Virus record (IMG/VR): IMGVR_UViG_3300006793_000044
Coordinates: 1 to 53,147 of that record
DNA: 53,147 nucleotides
Direction: 5' to 3' (one strand)
DNA from: a virus
The notes beneath the pieces were generated by a model that was given only the letters and a program-made list of their open reading frames with translations, ran no database searches and was not told where the DNA came from. Of this stretch, positions 37,641 through 46,343 are shown one piece after another. Made by a program: the position numbers and the translations under genes. Numbering within the stretch: the first letter of the stretch is position 1; every line of letters starts with the position of its first letter.

Positions 37641-39791
37641 ATGGCCCTTATGGACAAACCCACAGCTACCCCAAGCGATGATCAGGTCGATACAGATCAG
37701 GTGGTATCCTTGGATGAAGACGGTAATCCTGAGATAGAAAACCAAGAATACCGTGGGTTAATATCCTATATAGGTTCTGCTTACAAAGACGCTAAAGATC
37801 ACCGTAGAATGGATGAAGAGCGTTGGACGCTTGGCTACCAAAACTATCGTGGGATCTATAGCTCAGATGTGCAGTTCACCGACACTGAGAAATCTAAAGC
37901 GTTTGTTAAGATTACAAAGACTAAAGTACTTGCTGCGTATGCCCAAGTTGTAGATGTTTTGTTTGCTGGAGCTCGCTTTCCTATTGGAGTGCAAGCTCGC
38001 AAAAACCCAAACAACGTAGCAGATGCTGTTTCTATAAATCCTGGGAGGGTGACTGAGGAACAGATCAAAGACACAGTCGGCGTAGATTACAAAATACCCG
38101 GCACAATTGCTCGCCCAGATATAGCTAAAGATCTTGGCGTCTACAAAGATGCGCTGGGCCCACATGAGGAAGAGCTAGAAGCTGGCCCCGGGACAGCTCC
38201 CGGTTCCATTACTTATGAGCCAGCTAAGAGAGCTGCACAGCTTTTAGAAAAGAAGATGCACGATCAGCTTGAGGAAAGCGAAGCATCTAAACACCTACGC
38301 TCAGTAGCCTTCGAGGCTTGCTTGTTTGGTACAGGCGTTCTTAAGGGTCCGTTTTTAACAGACAAAGAGTTTCCACGCTGGGATGAGACAGGTAAGTATG
38401 ACCCACTGTTCGAAACAGTTCCTCGGGTAGAATACGTTTCTATCTGGGATTTTTATCCAGATCCCGCCAGCCGAAACATGAGCGAAGCGGAGTATGTTAT
38501 CCAGCGGCACAGGCTTAGCCGCACCCAGCTTAGAGCGCTAAAGAAACGGCCACATTTCCGCGAAGAAAGCATTGAGCTTTGCGTAGACATGGGCCCAGAT
38601 TATGTGCGCGAATATTGGGAGGATACGCTGGACGAAAGCGATTTGGATAGCCACATAGATCGTTACGAAGTTCTAGAATACTGGGGCGTCATTGATGCTG
38701 AGCTGGCAGAGCAAGCTGATATTGATATCCCTAAATCTCTTAAAGATTTAGATGAGCTGCAAGTAAACGCATGGGTCTGCAATGGGCAGATCCTACGGCT
38801 AGTTCTTAATCCGTTCACTCCTGCTCGCATCCCCTTTATGGCAGTACCCTACGAACTCAACCCGTATAGTTTCTTCGGTATCGGCGTAGCCGAAAACATG
38901 TCCGACACGCAGCTGCTTATGAATGGTTTCTATCGTATGGCGGTGGACAATGGAGCGCTTTCAGGAAACCTACTTATTGAGATTGATGAGACCAATCTAG
39001 TCCCCGGGCAAGACCTAAGCGTGTACCCCGGAAAAGTGTTTCGCAGACAGGCCGGGGCCCCGGGCCAAGCCATATTTGGCACCAAGTTTCCAAATGTATC
39101 TCAAGAGCTTATGATGATGTTTGATAAGTCTCGCCAGCTGGCTGATGAAGCTACGGGCATCCCTAGCTACAGCCACGGGGCTACAGGCATTATGGGCGTG
39201 GGTAGAACTGCCTCTGGTATGTCTATGCTTATGGGCGCTGCACAAAGCGCTATTAAGGCCGTTGTGCGTAATGTGGACGATTACCTGCTAGCACCTTTGG
39301 GCAAAAGCTTATTTGCGTTCAACATGCAATTTAACTTTGATGAAGAGTATGTGAAGGGTGATCTAGAAGTAATTGCACAGGGTACTGAAAGCCTGATGCG
39401 AAATGAGATCCGAAGCCAGAGATTGCTTCAGTTTCTACAGATGTCTGCCAATCAACAGATGGCTCCATTTGTTAACTACTCATACATTCTTAGAGAACTG
39501 GCAGCTTCAATGGATATCGATGAGGATAAGATCCTCTACGACCAACGTGAGGCGGTCATGCAAGCTAAGATGATGGCTGAGATACAAGCGCTCATGCCAG
39601 AGCAGCCCCCGGCCCCTCAAGGGCCCGAAGGCGGTCCCCCAAATCCTTCTGACCCCACAGGCACAGGCGGCGGTAATATAGCCCCCGGAGCAGCCCCAGA
39701 GCCAGAAGCAGACGGGTTCACTGGTTCTGGTGGAGGGGACAATGGGGGGCAACCTGCAGCTACCCAAGCAGCGCCCCAACAAATGATGTAA
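37641..39791 (+). CDS. Portal protein
   Basis: 716 residues from ATG 37641; an in-frame TTG at 37629 overlaps the terminase and is less likely. LRSVAFEACLFGTGVLKGPF, YVSIWDFYPDPASRNMSEAEYVIQRHRLSRTQLRAL, and MSDTQLLMNGFYRMAVDNGALSGNLLIEID are portal hallmarks of podoviruses. The C-terminus is Gln/Pro/Gly-rich. It forms the dodecameric DNA gate. A 16-nt linker sequence is shared with the 40201 gene. Confidence 0.9.
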   Translation: MALMDKPTATPSDDQVDTDQVVSLDEDGNPEIENQEYRGLISYIGSAYKDAKDHRRMDEERWTLGYQNYRGIYSSDVQFTDTEKSKAFVKITKTKVLAAYAQVVDVLFAGARFPIGVQARKNPNNVADAVSINPGRVTEEQIKDTVGVDYKIPGTIARPDIAKDLGVYKDALGPHEEELEAGPGTAPGSITYEPAKRAAQLLEKKMHDQLEESEASKHLRSVAFEACLFGTGVLKGPFLTDKEFPRWDETGKYDPLFETVPRVEYVSIWDFYPDPASRNMSEAEYVIQRHRLSRTQLRALKKRPHFREESIELCVDMGPDYVREYWEDTLDESDLDSHIDRYEVLEYWGVIDAELAEQADIDIPKSLKDLDELQVNAWVCNGQILRLVLNPFTPARIPFMAVPYELNPYSFFGIGVAENMSDTQLLMNGFYRMAVDNGALSGNLLIEIDETNLVPGQDLSVYPGKVFRRQAGAPGQAIFGTKFPNVSQELMMMFDKSRQLADEATGIPSYSHGATGIMGVGRTASGMSMLMGAAQSAIKAVVRNVDDYLLAPLGKSLFAFNMQFNFDEEYVKGDLEVIAQGTESLMRNEIRSQRLLQFLQMSANQQMAPFVNYSYILRELAASMDIDEDKILYDQREAVMQAKMMAEIQALMPEQPPAPQGPEGGPPNPSDPTGTGGGNIAPGAAPEPEADGFTGSGGGDNGGQPAATQAAPQQMM

Positions 39792-39982
39792 TGTATACGT
39801 TTGTCCTAATGGTTTATCTTGGCACCTCCCGAGAGTTAATCGAGGACACAATGATTTTTACCAATATTGATCACTGCAATTATTACGCAAAAGAGATCAC
39901 TAAACGGTTTTCAACACACGCGCTGGCCCCAGAAGACAAGGTCGTTGCGTACTGTCTGCCAAAGTACAAAGAGCTCAAGTAA
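39791..39982 (+). CDS. Small hypothetical protein
   Basis: 63 residues, start overlapping the portal stop (TAATG). MYTFVLMVYLGTSRELIEDTMIFTNIDHCNYYAKEI and VVAYCLPKYKEL. Small proteins of this pattern follow portal genes in marine podoviruses. Unknown role. Confidence 0.62.
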   Translation: MYTFVLMVYLGTSRELIEDTMIFTNIDHCNYYAKEITKRFSTHALAPEDKVVAYCLPKYKELK

Positions 39983-39985
39983 TCT

Positions 39986-40201
39986 ATGGATAAATCCTTC
40001 TACCGTTCCCTGCTTTTAATGGTGAACGACAAAGAGATGATGAGGATGCTGCAGGAGTACGCAGCTGCGCGTATCTCCCAATACCAGCTGCTTTTAGAAG
40101 TTGAGAAAGACCACTTTAGGGTGCTGGAGATGCAGGGCGCTATAAAAGAGCTTCGCCGAATAAAGACGCTTAGAGATGAATGTATAGCAGGGGCTAAATA
40201 A
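39986..40201 (+). CDS. Small helical hypothetical protein
   Basis: 71 residues, predicted all-helical (MRMLQEYAAARISQYQLLLEVE, MQGAIKELRRIKTLRDE). Its stop overlaps the start of the polyvalent protein. Unknown role; possibly an assembly factor. Confidence 0.62.
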   Translation: MDKSFYRSLLLMVNDKEMMRMLQEYAAARISQYQLLLEVEKDHFRVLEMQGAIKELRRIKTLRDECIAGAK

Positions 40202-43200
40202 TGTCTGCATTAGACAGCGTATTAGGGTTTTTTCGCCAAAACGAGGATGACCTTGAGGCTACCGATCAGCCTGAGTCTCCCTCTGAATTGCAGTCAGATG
40301 GAAGCCTACGTTTTGGTGGTATGGGTGCGCCTTTTGGTTTCCTTACTTCTGAATATGATCCTGTAGCAAGCGCTAATAGTTTAGCTGGCCCTGTCTATAG
40401 CGACAGCATGACGGGTAAAAGTTATGTAGCAGAACCTGATACGGATCAGCGCACAGATAGAGAAATACTTACAGACACTGCTAAGGCAGTGTCGGGCGCA
40501 GTTATAAAAAAAGCTAACGAGCCGTGGGAGCAGCCCCAACTCCCTTCTGCAAAACAAACTTATGAGTTCGCTAAAAAAGCTGCAACAGAAACTGTAGATC
40601 TATTTGATCGATTGGCTTCTGGAGACGGTAGTCTCCTTGAAATTCTTGAGGCAGCTACGGGCGTAGGCTTGGGCGCAAAAGTAGCCCAAAAAGCATTTCC
40701 TGATCCAGAGCTAGATGGCTCTGCTTTTACCACAGGGATGTTTCTTAATGAAAACTCTAAAAACGCCGATACCGCAGCATTAGACAAAGCTAAGGCAGCT
40801 GAATCTAACGGAGTTGATCGGGAAGCAATCTACAAAGATACGGGCTGGTTTAGATTTGCTGATGAGTGGCTGTACGAAATTAGCGACAAAGACACCAACA
40901 TTAAGCTTCTACAAGAGTTTAAAAAACCGCTGGCTACGTTGGAAGAAGTTGAGGTTCCAATTGGTCTGAGTAAAGATGGCCTTGAGCTAATTCGTCTTTC
41001 AGCGCTTGCAGATATCAACGACTTAAATTTAGAGTTTATAAACGGAAATATTACCCAAGACGAATTTCAAGCTGCAGCCAAGCAAGTCAACGCTAAATAT
41101 GCAGCGGAAGCAAACGCTCCTGTAGGCACTGAGACGGTTCTTAAAGAGGTCAACTCAGAGGCCCCGGCCAAAGATAGGGGTATTTTATCTGAGGTACTTG
41201 TTAATACAGACGATCTAGCCGCTGCTTTACCGCCCGGGACAATGGATCAGACCGCCCAAATTAAAGGCAAGAGAACAGGGTATTACGGCGTAAAATACGG
41301 TGGGACACCGCCCAAAGGACTAAGCAAAGTAAATACGTTCCCGGGGGCAATAAGAGAAAAAGGCGAAAAATCTGGCCCAGAGGCGTTGGTAAAGGATCTC
41401 GGTTTTTTCAAAATTGGAAACGCCGATAAAGAACTTTTAGAGCAGCTTAACGCAGGAAAGATAAGTAAGGACCAGTTCTACGCTGATTTAACTTGGGGAA
41501 TTATGCTGCACGAAACCCAGCATTTGGTGCAGGAAGCGCTTAGCTTTAAATCTGGTCGCGGGGGAACAAAAGACGCAGCTAAAGAGGCGAGCAAAGAGCC
41601 AGCAAATAAAGCAGTAAGAGATGCTATGAAAGAGCTGGCCATGCAAGATGGCTGGAAAAAAACTAAAGCTCTACTTAAACAGTACAAGCAAAAAGGTGAC
41701 CAGAGAAATACAGGAAGCGCTTTCGTTTCCATACTCAATTTAAGAAGAAAATTAGACGCGCTTGGGCAAGACCCAAATTTAGACAAGGATCAACTTTTAG
41801 AGGAAGCAAAGAAGGCAAGAACGTCATACATTGAAAAGATCCAAGCTTCTTTCCCTTCTTTATCTGATGTGGATGCTGATGCACTTGCAACGGAGCTGGT
41901 AAATGATTCAGACGTTTTAGACAGCACTGAAGTCTTTGATCGAATAATGGTCTCTAAAGCAGGGCGCTTGTCCGACTCAACAGTAACCCCAGCAGTAGAT
42001 CGAGACAGATACCGTCTTTTTCCAAAATCGGAAAGTAAAAACCCTACAAAAGAAAATATTAGATACGCGGCATACTCTCACATAGCTGGGGAAGCTCTAG
42101 CTCGCTTGGTCACCGCTAGGCGCAATTTAAGTACAGAGCAACTTAGAGACAATTTTCCTTTAAACGACCTCGATGTAGAAGAAGGTATGATGTTCCGCGT
42201 AGGAACAGACGCATACCCCGAAGATTATTCTATCGATACCACCCCGCCCCCACGCCTTGTCGAGACACCAGAGCCCCCTGCCATCAAGCCTTCCTTAGAC
42301 GCAGAACCTGATCCACAGACAATTATAAGTGTCATGGATAAAAATTACTTTGCTACAGAAAATCTAAACGATGCAGATCTACGACTAAAGGATCCTGTTG
42401 GGTATGTTGCAGGGGACATTTTAAGGTTTATTGAATATTTTCCAAATGGAGCAACTCTTAAGGCTATCCAAGGCGAACTGATAGATGGATCTCCAGATCC
42501 CAACAGCAAAGACTTTCTTAATAAAACTCAAAAAAAGGCAAATGAAGCGTTCTATACCGACGAGCGTTTGCAAGAAGCTCTAGTTTATATAGATAATAAT
42601 GGTCTGGCCGCTATTCTCCACAACGGAAATCTTCTTGCCAATAGCACTCAAATTTTACCTACTTGGCAACGTAAAAAACCAGATGGAACAGTGCTTACAA
42701 GAGAAGATTTAAACTATCCCCCGTGGCCACCAGTGGACCCAGAAACACCTCCCACTCCAGTACCGCCAACCGTTAAACCTAACTCGGATTTCTCCTTAGA
42801 GGGTTTAGACAACCAAATTGTTGCCGCTAACTTTATACTTACCGACTTTATAGGGGAATCTACACTAGGAATCTCAACTGAACAGATGGCGCGTAGTTAT
42901 CCTGTAGCGTTCCGTGCAGCTGAAATTATGGATCACATACGCGAATACGACAATCTAGGGGTAAATGATCGGGTAGATCTAAATCAAACACTTAGTGATA
43001 TCGGTTTTGGTTACTGGAAAGATGATAACATATTAGATGAGCTTAACATTGACCCAGTTGAGCTTGATGATAACGCCATCGAGGCCCTTGTTCAGAACGG
43101 TTACATATTTGAGAATCAGATTTCTGGATACACGATAAATAAAATGATAGAGGCCCCGGATGCTGGTTCCGTTGATGATCAGATGGAAGCTGGTGCGATG

Positions 43201-44544
43201 GGCTCTGGCGTCAAAGCACCTACACAGGGCTTTAAGGGCAAGTTAAATTTAGTTCACGGGTTCATACCAGAAAACTACGATATGTTTGAAGGTCAGCAAG
43301 GCGAAGTAGCCCCGCCTAATTTTGTACCAAACGAAAGTTTTACTGGTGAAAGATACGATGCATATGGCGGTGCTTATGGTAGCGAAGGTGTGTACTTAGA
43401 AAACCCTAGTGAGCCTCTTTTCTTTAACACAAATAATATGGACGCTTCTTTCTTTGCTCCTGCTACTGCACAGGTAAGTGCTAACTTTGAAAACGCTTTT
43501 ATACTGGAGCCGCGTACTGTTTCCAGAATGGCTGAAATTACGGGTCTTGACCCAACTGACTCGCTGGCAGGGCCTGATATTGCAAAAATTCTTAAGGCTA
43601 AGGGTTATGACGGGCTTATAGTGCGTGGCTTTGAGCAAAAAAATTATTACGACCCAAATAACGAAACTACAGACGGGTTGCATGATGACCTTACTCAACC
43701 GCAAATAATTCATTTCAAGCCAGAAACTTTAAAAACCACAAAGGTTTTTTCGCAAAGCCTACAGAAAGACCCAAGCCAAGCAGACCAAATTCCTCGTAAC
43801 CCCGAAATCACGCCTTTCTCGGATTCCGTTGATGATCAAATGGAAGCTGGTGCGATGGGCTCTGGTTCCTCTGGTGGAGGGGACAGAATATATCCCCAAG
43901 GGTCTGTTTTTACGTCTAAGACATTTGACGCTATGAATTTCTCTGATGAGCAAGTGGCTGAAATGGCCCGGGTTCATAAAGGAATAAAATCGGATTTTAC
44001 AGATGCTAACCGAAACGCTGAACAAAAAAGAATAGACGAAAAAAGAGACAGGCTTATTGAGCAATACATCACGGCATTTACAAATACATTAGCCAGTAAA
44101 GGCGATAAAGTAGTAAATCTAAAATCTCTTAAATACGCCATGAAAAAAGATAACGCGCTAGGCGGTATTGAGGCTGCAGCAAGGCAAGCAGCCGACACTA
44201 ACGTAATATTAGAACGTATGGCGGGTGATATTATGGCTGAAGAAGCAATGGCTGAAAGATTTGTATCTATGCTCGACGGCCCTCTTTTTGTTGGACCAAA
44301 AATGACTGAGCGGTACAGCAGTTACCTTACTAGTGCCGATATAGACAAAGCTGATCCGTACAACCGCGAAACTGTACGGCGGCAGGTAGAAGGGGATTTT
44401 TCCCTTAATGCAGATCAAGAAGAGTTTTTTGATCGTGTATATGATGAAGGCTACAATAATGAATTACTCGAATGGGCTGCAACAGAACACGCCATTCGTA
44501 GCACGTTAAAGAAAATGCAAATCCCTACTACTGGAGACAATTGA
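40201..44544 (+). CDS. Giant virion-type polyvalent protein: zincin plus ART-like domain
   Basis: 1447 residues. A predicted metallopeptidase domain has GIMLHETQHLVQEA (HExxH at 437-441) with a downstream HIAGEALARL (Glu631), the arrangement of zincin-like LPD domains in polyvalent proteins. At about 1003-1207 an ADP-ribosyltransferase-like module has NLVHGF, GGAYGSEGVYL, KAKGYDGLIV and QIIHFKPETLKTT. That module is flanked by an exact 14-residue repeat (SVDDQMEAGAMGSG). Polyvalent proteins are thought to be injected with DNA and act in the host. No catalytic proof; the ART Arg/His is not certain. Confidence 0.72.
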   Translation: MSALDSVLGFFRQNEDDLEATDQPESPSELQSDGSLRFGGMGAPFGFLTSEYDPVASANSLAGPVYSDSMTGKSYVAEPDTDQRTDREILTDTAKAVSGAVIKKANEPWEQPQLPSAKQTYEFAKKAATETVDLFDRLASGDGSLLEILEAATGVGLGAKVAQKAFPDPELDGSAFTTGMFLNENSKNADTAALDKAKAAESNGVDREAIYKDTGWFRFADEWLYEISDKDTNIKLLQEFKKPLATLEEVEVPIGLSKDGLELIRLSALADINDLNLEFINGNITQDEFQAAAKQVNAKYAAEANAPVGTETVLKEVNSEAPAKDRGILSEVLVNTDDLAAALPPGTMDQTAQIKGKRTGYYGVKYGGTPPKGLSKVNTFPGAIREKGEKSGPEALVKDLGFFKIGNADKELLEQLNAGKISKDQFYADLTWGIMLHETQHLVQEALSFKSGRGGTKDAAKEASKEPANKAVRDAMKELAMQDGWKKTKALLKQYKQKGDQRNTGSAFVSILNLRRKLDALGQDPNLDKDQLLEEAKKARTSYIEKIQASFPSLSDVDADALATELVNDSDVLDSTEVFDRIMVSKAGRLSDSTVTPAVDRDRYRLFPKSESKNPTKENIRYAAYSHIAGEALARLVTARRNLSTEQLRDNFPLNDLDVEEGMMFRVGTDAYPEDYSIDTTPPPRLVETPEPPAIKPSLDAEPDPQTIISVMDKNYFATENLNDADLRLKDPVGYVAGDILRFIEYFPNGATLKAIQGELIDGSPDPNSKDFLNKTQKKANEAFYTDERLQEALVYIDNNGLAAILHNGNLLANSTQILPTWQRKKPDGTVLTREDLNYPPWPPVDPETPPTPVPPTVKPNSDFSLEGLDNQIVAANFILTDFIGESTLGISTEQMARSYPVAFRAAEIMDHIREYDNLGVNDRVDLNQTLSDIGFGYWKDDNILDELNIDPVELDDNAIEALVQNGYIFENQISGYTINKMIEAPDAGSVDDQMEAGAMGSGVKAPTQGFKGKLNLVHGFIPENYDMFEGQQGEVAPPNFVPNESFTGERYDAYGGAYGSEGVYLENPSEPLFFNTNNMDASFFAPATAQVSANFENAFILEPRTVSRMAEITGLDPTDSLAGPDIAKILKAKGYDGLIVRGFEQKNYYDPNNETTDGLHDDLTQPQIIHFKPETLKTTKVFSQSLQKDPSQADQIPRNPEITPFSDSVDDQMEAGAMGSGSSGGGDRIYPQGSVFTSKTFDAMNFSDEQVAEMARVHKGIKSDFTDANRNAEQKRIDEKRDRLIEQYITAFTNTLASKGDKVVNLKSLKYAMKKDNALGGIEAAARQAADTNVILERMAGDIMAEEAMAERFVSMLDGPLFVGPKMTERYSSYLTSADIDKADPYNRETVRRQVEGDFSLNADQEEFFDRVYDEGYNNELLEWAATEHAIRSTLKKMQIPTTGDN
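43167..43208 (+). repeat. 42-bp direct repeat, left copy (before ART-like module)
   Basis: TTCCGTTGATGATCAGATGG... through GGGCTCTGG. It encodes SVDDQMEAGAMGSG and differs from the copy at 43824-43865 at one base. The distance of 657 bp is a multiple of three. Confidence 0.85.
43824..43865 (+). repeat. 42-bp direct repeat, right copy (after ART-like module)
   Basis: Second copy of the unit at 43167-43208, same frame. The 615 bp between copies encode the whole ART-like module. Confidence 0.85.
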
Positions 44545-45272
44545 TGGTCAGGATGGCGCTGGGCGGTCTTGCAACCGCCCGTAGAGGCATAACAACAAAA
44601 GAGGGCGAAGATATGGCCAACAATAAAACACAATTAGATCGTAATAAAGCCGACAAGAATAAAGACGGTAAGCTAAGCAAGTACGAAGAAACTGTAGGCA
44701 TGGCTGTGCAAGACGCAATGGCTGATGACCCAGAGCAAGATGAAAAAGTGAAGATGTATCACGGTGGCATGGCCATGATGGGTGACTATGGCGAAGGCCT
44801 GATGTCCAATTATGATCCTGTATCTGGTAATCCTATCCCGCTTGGCTCAAGTGCAGAAAACGTCCGAGATGATATCGATGCCAAAATCAGCACTGACGAG
44901 TATGTGCTCCCGGCGCATGTCGTAAAATGGCACGGCCTTAAGCACATCCAAATGATGCAATCCGAGGCAGAAATGGGCCTGATGTCTATGGAGATGTCAG
45001 GGCTAATCCAAGAGGTTGAAAGTGACACGCAAGAGGAACCCGATAGCGAAGGCGTTGAGGACGCCGAAGTTTCGGATGCGGGTGGTTCAGAGCAAGAAGA
45101 AAAAGAAACGCTCGAAACACCAGAAGGAAACCAAATTGAGGTGGCAGGAGTAGAAACTACCTTAATAGAACCCGAAGTAGATGAAACCGAAGACTATAAA
45201 GAAAATAAATACGGTAAGTCTACTGGATCGTTCGGCATTAAGAAGAACCCATCAGTGGCCTTCATAATGTAA
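44544..45272 (+). CDS. Structural protein with EF-hand-like loop
   Basis: 242 residues from ATG 44544 (a TTG one codon earlier overlaps the previous stop). DKNKDGKLSKYE at about 35-46 is a perfect 12-residue EF-hand calcium loop (D-x-N-x-D-G-x-L-S-x-x-E). SNYDPVSGNPIPLGSSAENVRDDIDAKISTDEYVLPAHVVKWHGLK matches a motif I know from virion proteins of marine podoviruses. The C-terminal part is Glu-rich. A capsid or internal component is likely. Confidence 0.7.
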   Translation: MVRMALGGLATARRGITTKEGEDMANNKTQLDRNKADKNKDGKLSKYEETVGMAVQDAMADDPEQDEKVKMYHGGMAMMGDYGEGLMSNYDPVSGNPIPLGSSAENVRDDIDAKISTDEYVLPAHVVKWHGLKHIQMMQSEAEMGLMSMEMSGLIQEVESDTQEEPDSEGVEDAEVSDAGGSEQEEKETLETPEGNQIEVAGVETTLIEPEVDETEDYKENKYGKSTGSFGIKKNPSVAFIM

Positions 45273-45313
45273 GCAAACGGGCTACCCGCATATGCGGCCC
45301 CCAAAGGAAAATC

Positions 45314-46090
45314 ATGGTTAAATATAGAAGAAATGACATCCAAGAGGATGATGAATTAACGTATGCTGAAGAGATGCAGAAACAGCAAGCGGTAGCGGAA
45401 ACAGGCCCGGAGCCTGTGGACGCAGAAGATGCAGCGTTTAAAAAACGCTATGGAGATTTGCGGCGGCATAGTCACCAATTGCTACAGCAAAAGGACCAAG
45501 AGCTAGCTCAGATGAAAGAGCAGCTGGACACAGCAGCCCGGGGACAAATTAAGTTTCCAAAGACTGATGAAGAGATAGACAACTGGTCAAAGCGCTATCC
45601 AGACGTTGCAAAGATTGTGGACTCAATCGCCCAGAAAAGAGCCAATGAGGCTTTAGAACTAGGCGTAAAACGCATGGAGGGTCTGCGTAAATTCGAAACA
45701 AAACTTGTCGTTAAAGAAGCTGAACAGGTTTTAATGCAAGATCACCCAGACTTTGCTGAGATCCGCCAAGACCCAGCCTTTCATGATTGGGTAGCGCTGC
45801 AGCCTCAAAACATTATCGACAGCCTGTATAAAAACAACACAGATGCTCGAGCGGCATCCCGCGCAATTGATTTGTACAAAGCCGACACTGGCGGACGTAA
45901 GAAAAATAACTCCGCTGCTCGGGCTGTAGGCAAGAGCGTTAATGTCTCGCCCTCGAGTGGAAAAGCACAGTGGAGCGAAAGCCAAATTGATAAGATGTCT
46001 AATGCTGAATTTAATAAGCATGAAGAAGACATCCTTAAAGCAATGCAAACCGGGAATTTTGTCTATGACATGTCCGGGGGCGCTCGATAG
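45314..46090 (+). CDS. Capsid scaffolding protein
   Basis: 258 residues. Acidic start, a long charged helix (KKRYGDLRRHSHQLLQQKDQELAQMKEQLD), FPKTDEEIDNWSKRYPDVAKIVDSI, and a basic C-terminus (SSGKAQWSESQIDKMSNAEFNKHEEDILKAM). Size, composition and place directly before the capsid gene match podovirus scaffolds. It guides procapsid assembly and is then lost. Ribosome site AAAGGAAAATC. Confidence 0.83.
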   Translation: MVKYRRNDIQEDDELTYAEEMQKQQAVAETGPEPVDAEDAAFKKRYGDLRRHSHQLLQQKDQELAQMKEQLDTAARGQIKFPKTDEEIDNWSKRYPDVAKIVDSIAQKRANEALELGVKRMEGLRKFETKLVVKEAEQVLMQDHPDFAEIRQDPAFHDWVALQPQNIIDSLYKNNTDARAASRAIDLYKADTGGRKKNNSAARAVGKSVNVSPSSGKAQWSESQIDKMSNAEFNKHEEDILKAMQTGNFVYDMSGGAR

Positions 46091-46093
46091 GTA

Positions 46094-46122
46094 TTGCTAT
46101 TAATACCAACTTATGGTATAGT
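46094..46122 (+). promoter_or_regulatory. Promoter of the major capsid gene
   Basis: TTGCTA (46094-46099), 17 nt, TATAGT (46117-46122) preceded by TGG. It lies in a 253-bp gap before the capsid gene. GGTATT...AATACC (46091-46108) overlaps the -35. Confidence 0.55.
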
Positions 46123-46137
46123 AATTCTATCTTATGA

Positions 46138-46157
46138 GGTAATTATATTACCTTAGT
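46138..46157 (+). promoter_or_regulatory. Operator-like repeat downstream of the capsid promoter
   Basis: AGGTAAT-TAT-ATTACCT, 7-bp perfect arms, followed by TAGT (minus-strand ACTAAGGTA). Sited about 10 bp after the expected transcription start, so binding would block elongation. Confidence 0.5.
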
Positions 46158-46305
46158 TATAAAACCAGAGCCGCTATTAGCCTACCTCTCGTTTTATCCA
46201 TTCCAAAGAATCAGACACTTAGTCCACCAGTACAACTCTGGCCCGTGTTCTCACGCAACCCAGCCGTAAGTACTGCCACTCGATTGTCCTCTTCGGAAAT
46301 TGTTT

Positions 46306-46320
46306 GGGCGCTTAGCGCCC
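46306..46320 (+). other. 5'-leader hairpin before the capsid gene
   Basis: GGGCGC-TTA-GCGCCC, a tight 6-bp GC hairpin ending 14 bases before the AAGGAG ribosome site. No T tract. It may protect or punctuate the abundant capsid mRNA. Confidence 0.55.
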
Positions 46321-46343
46321 TGCCATTTCAAAGGAGAATCCAA

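Noticed and set aside
46245-46343. Extended N-terminus of the capsid protein
   Set aside because: The upstream 33 codons lie in the leader with hairpin; AAGGAG precedes ATG 46344, which gives the usual capsid start.
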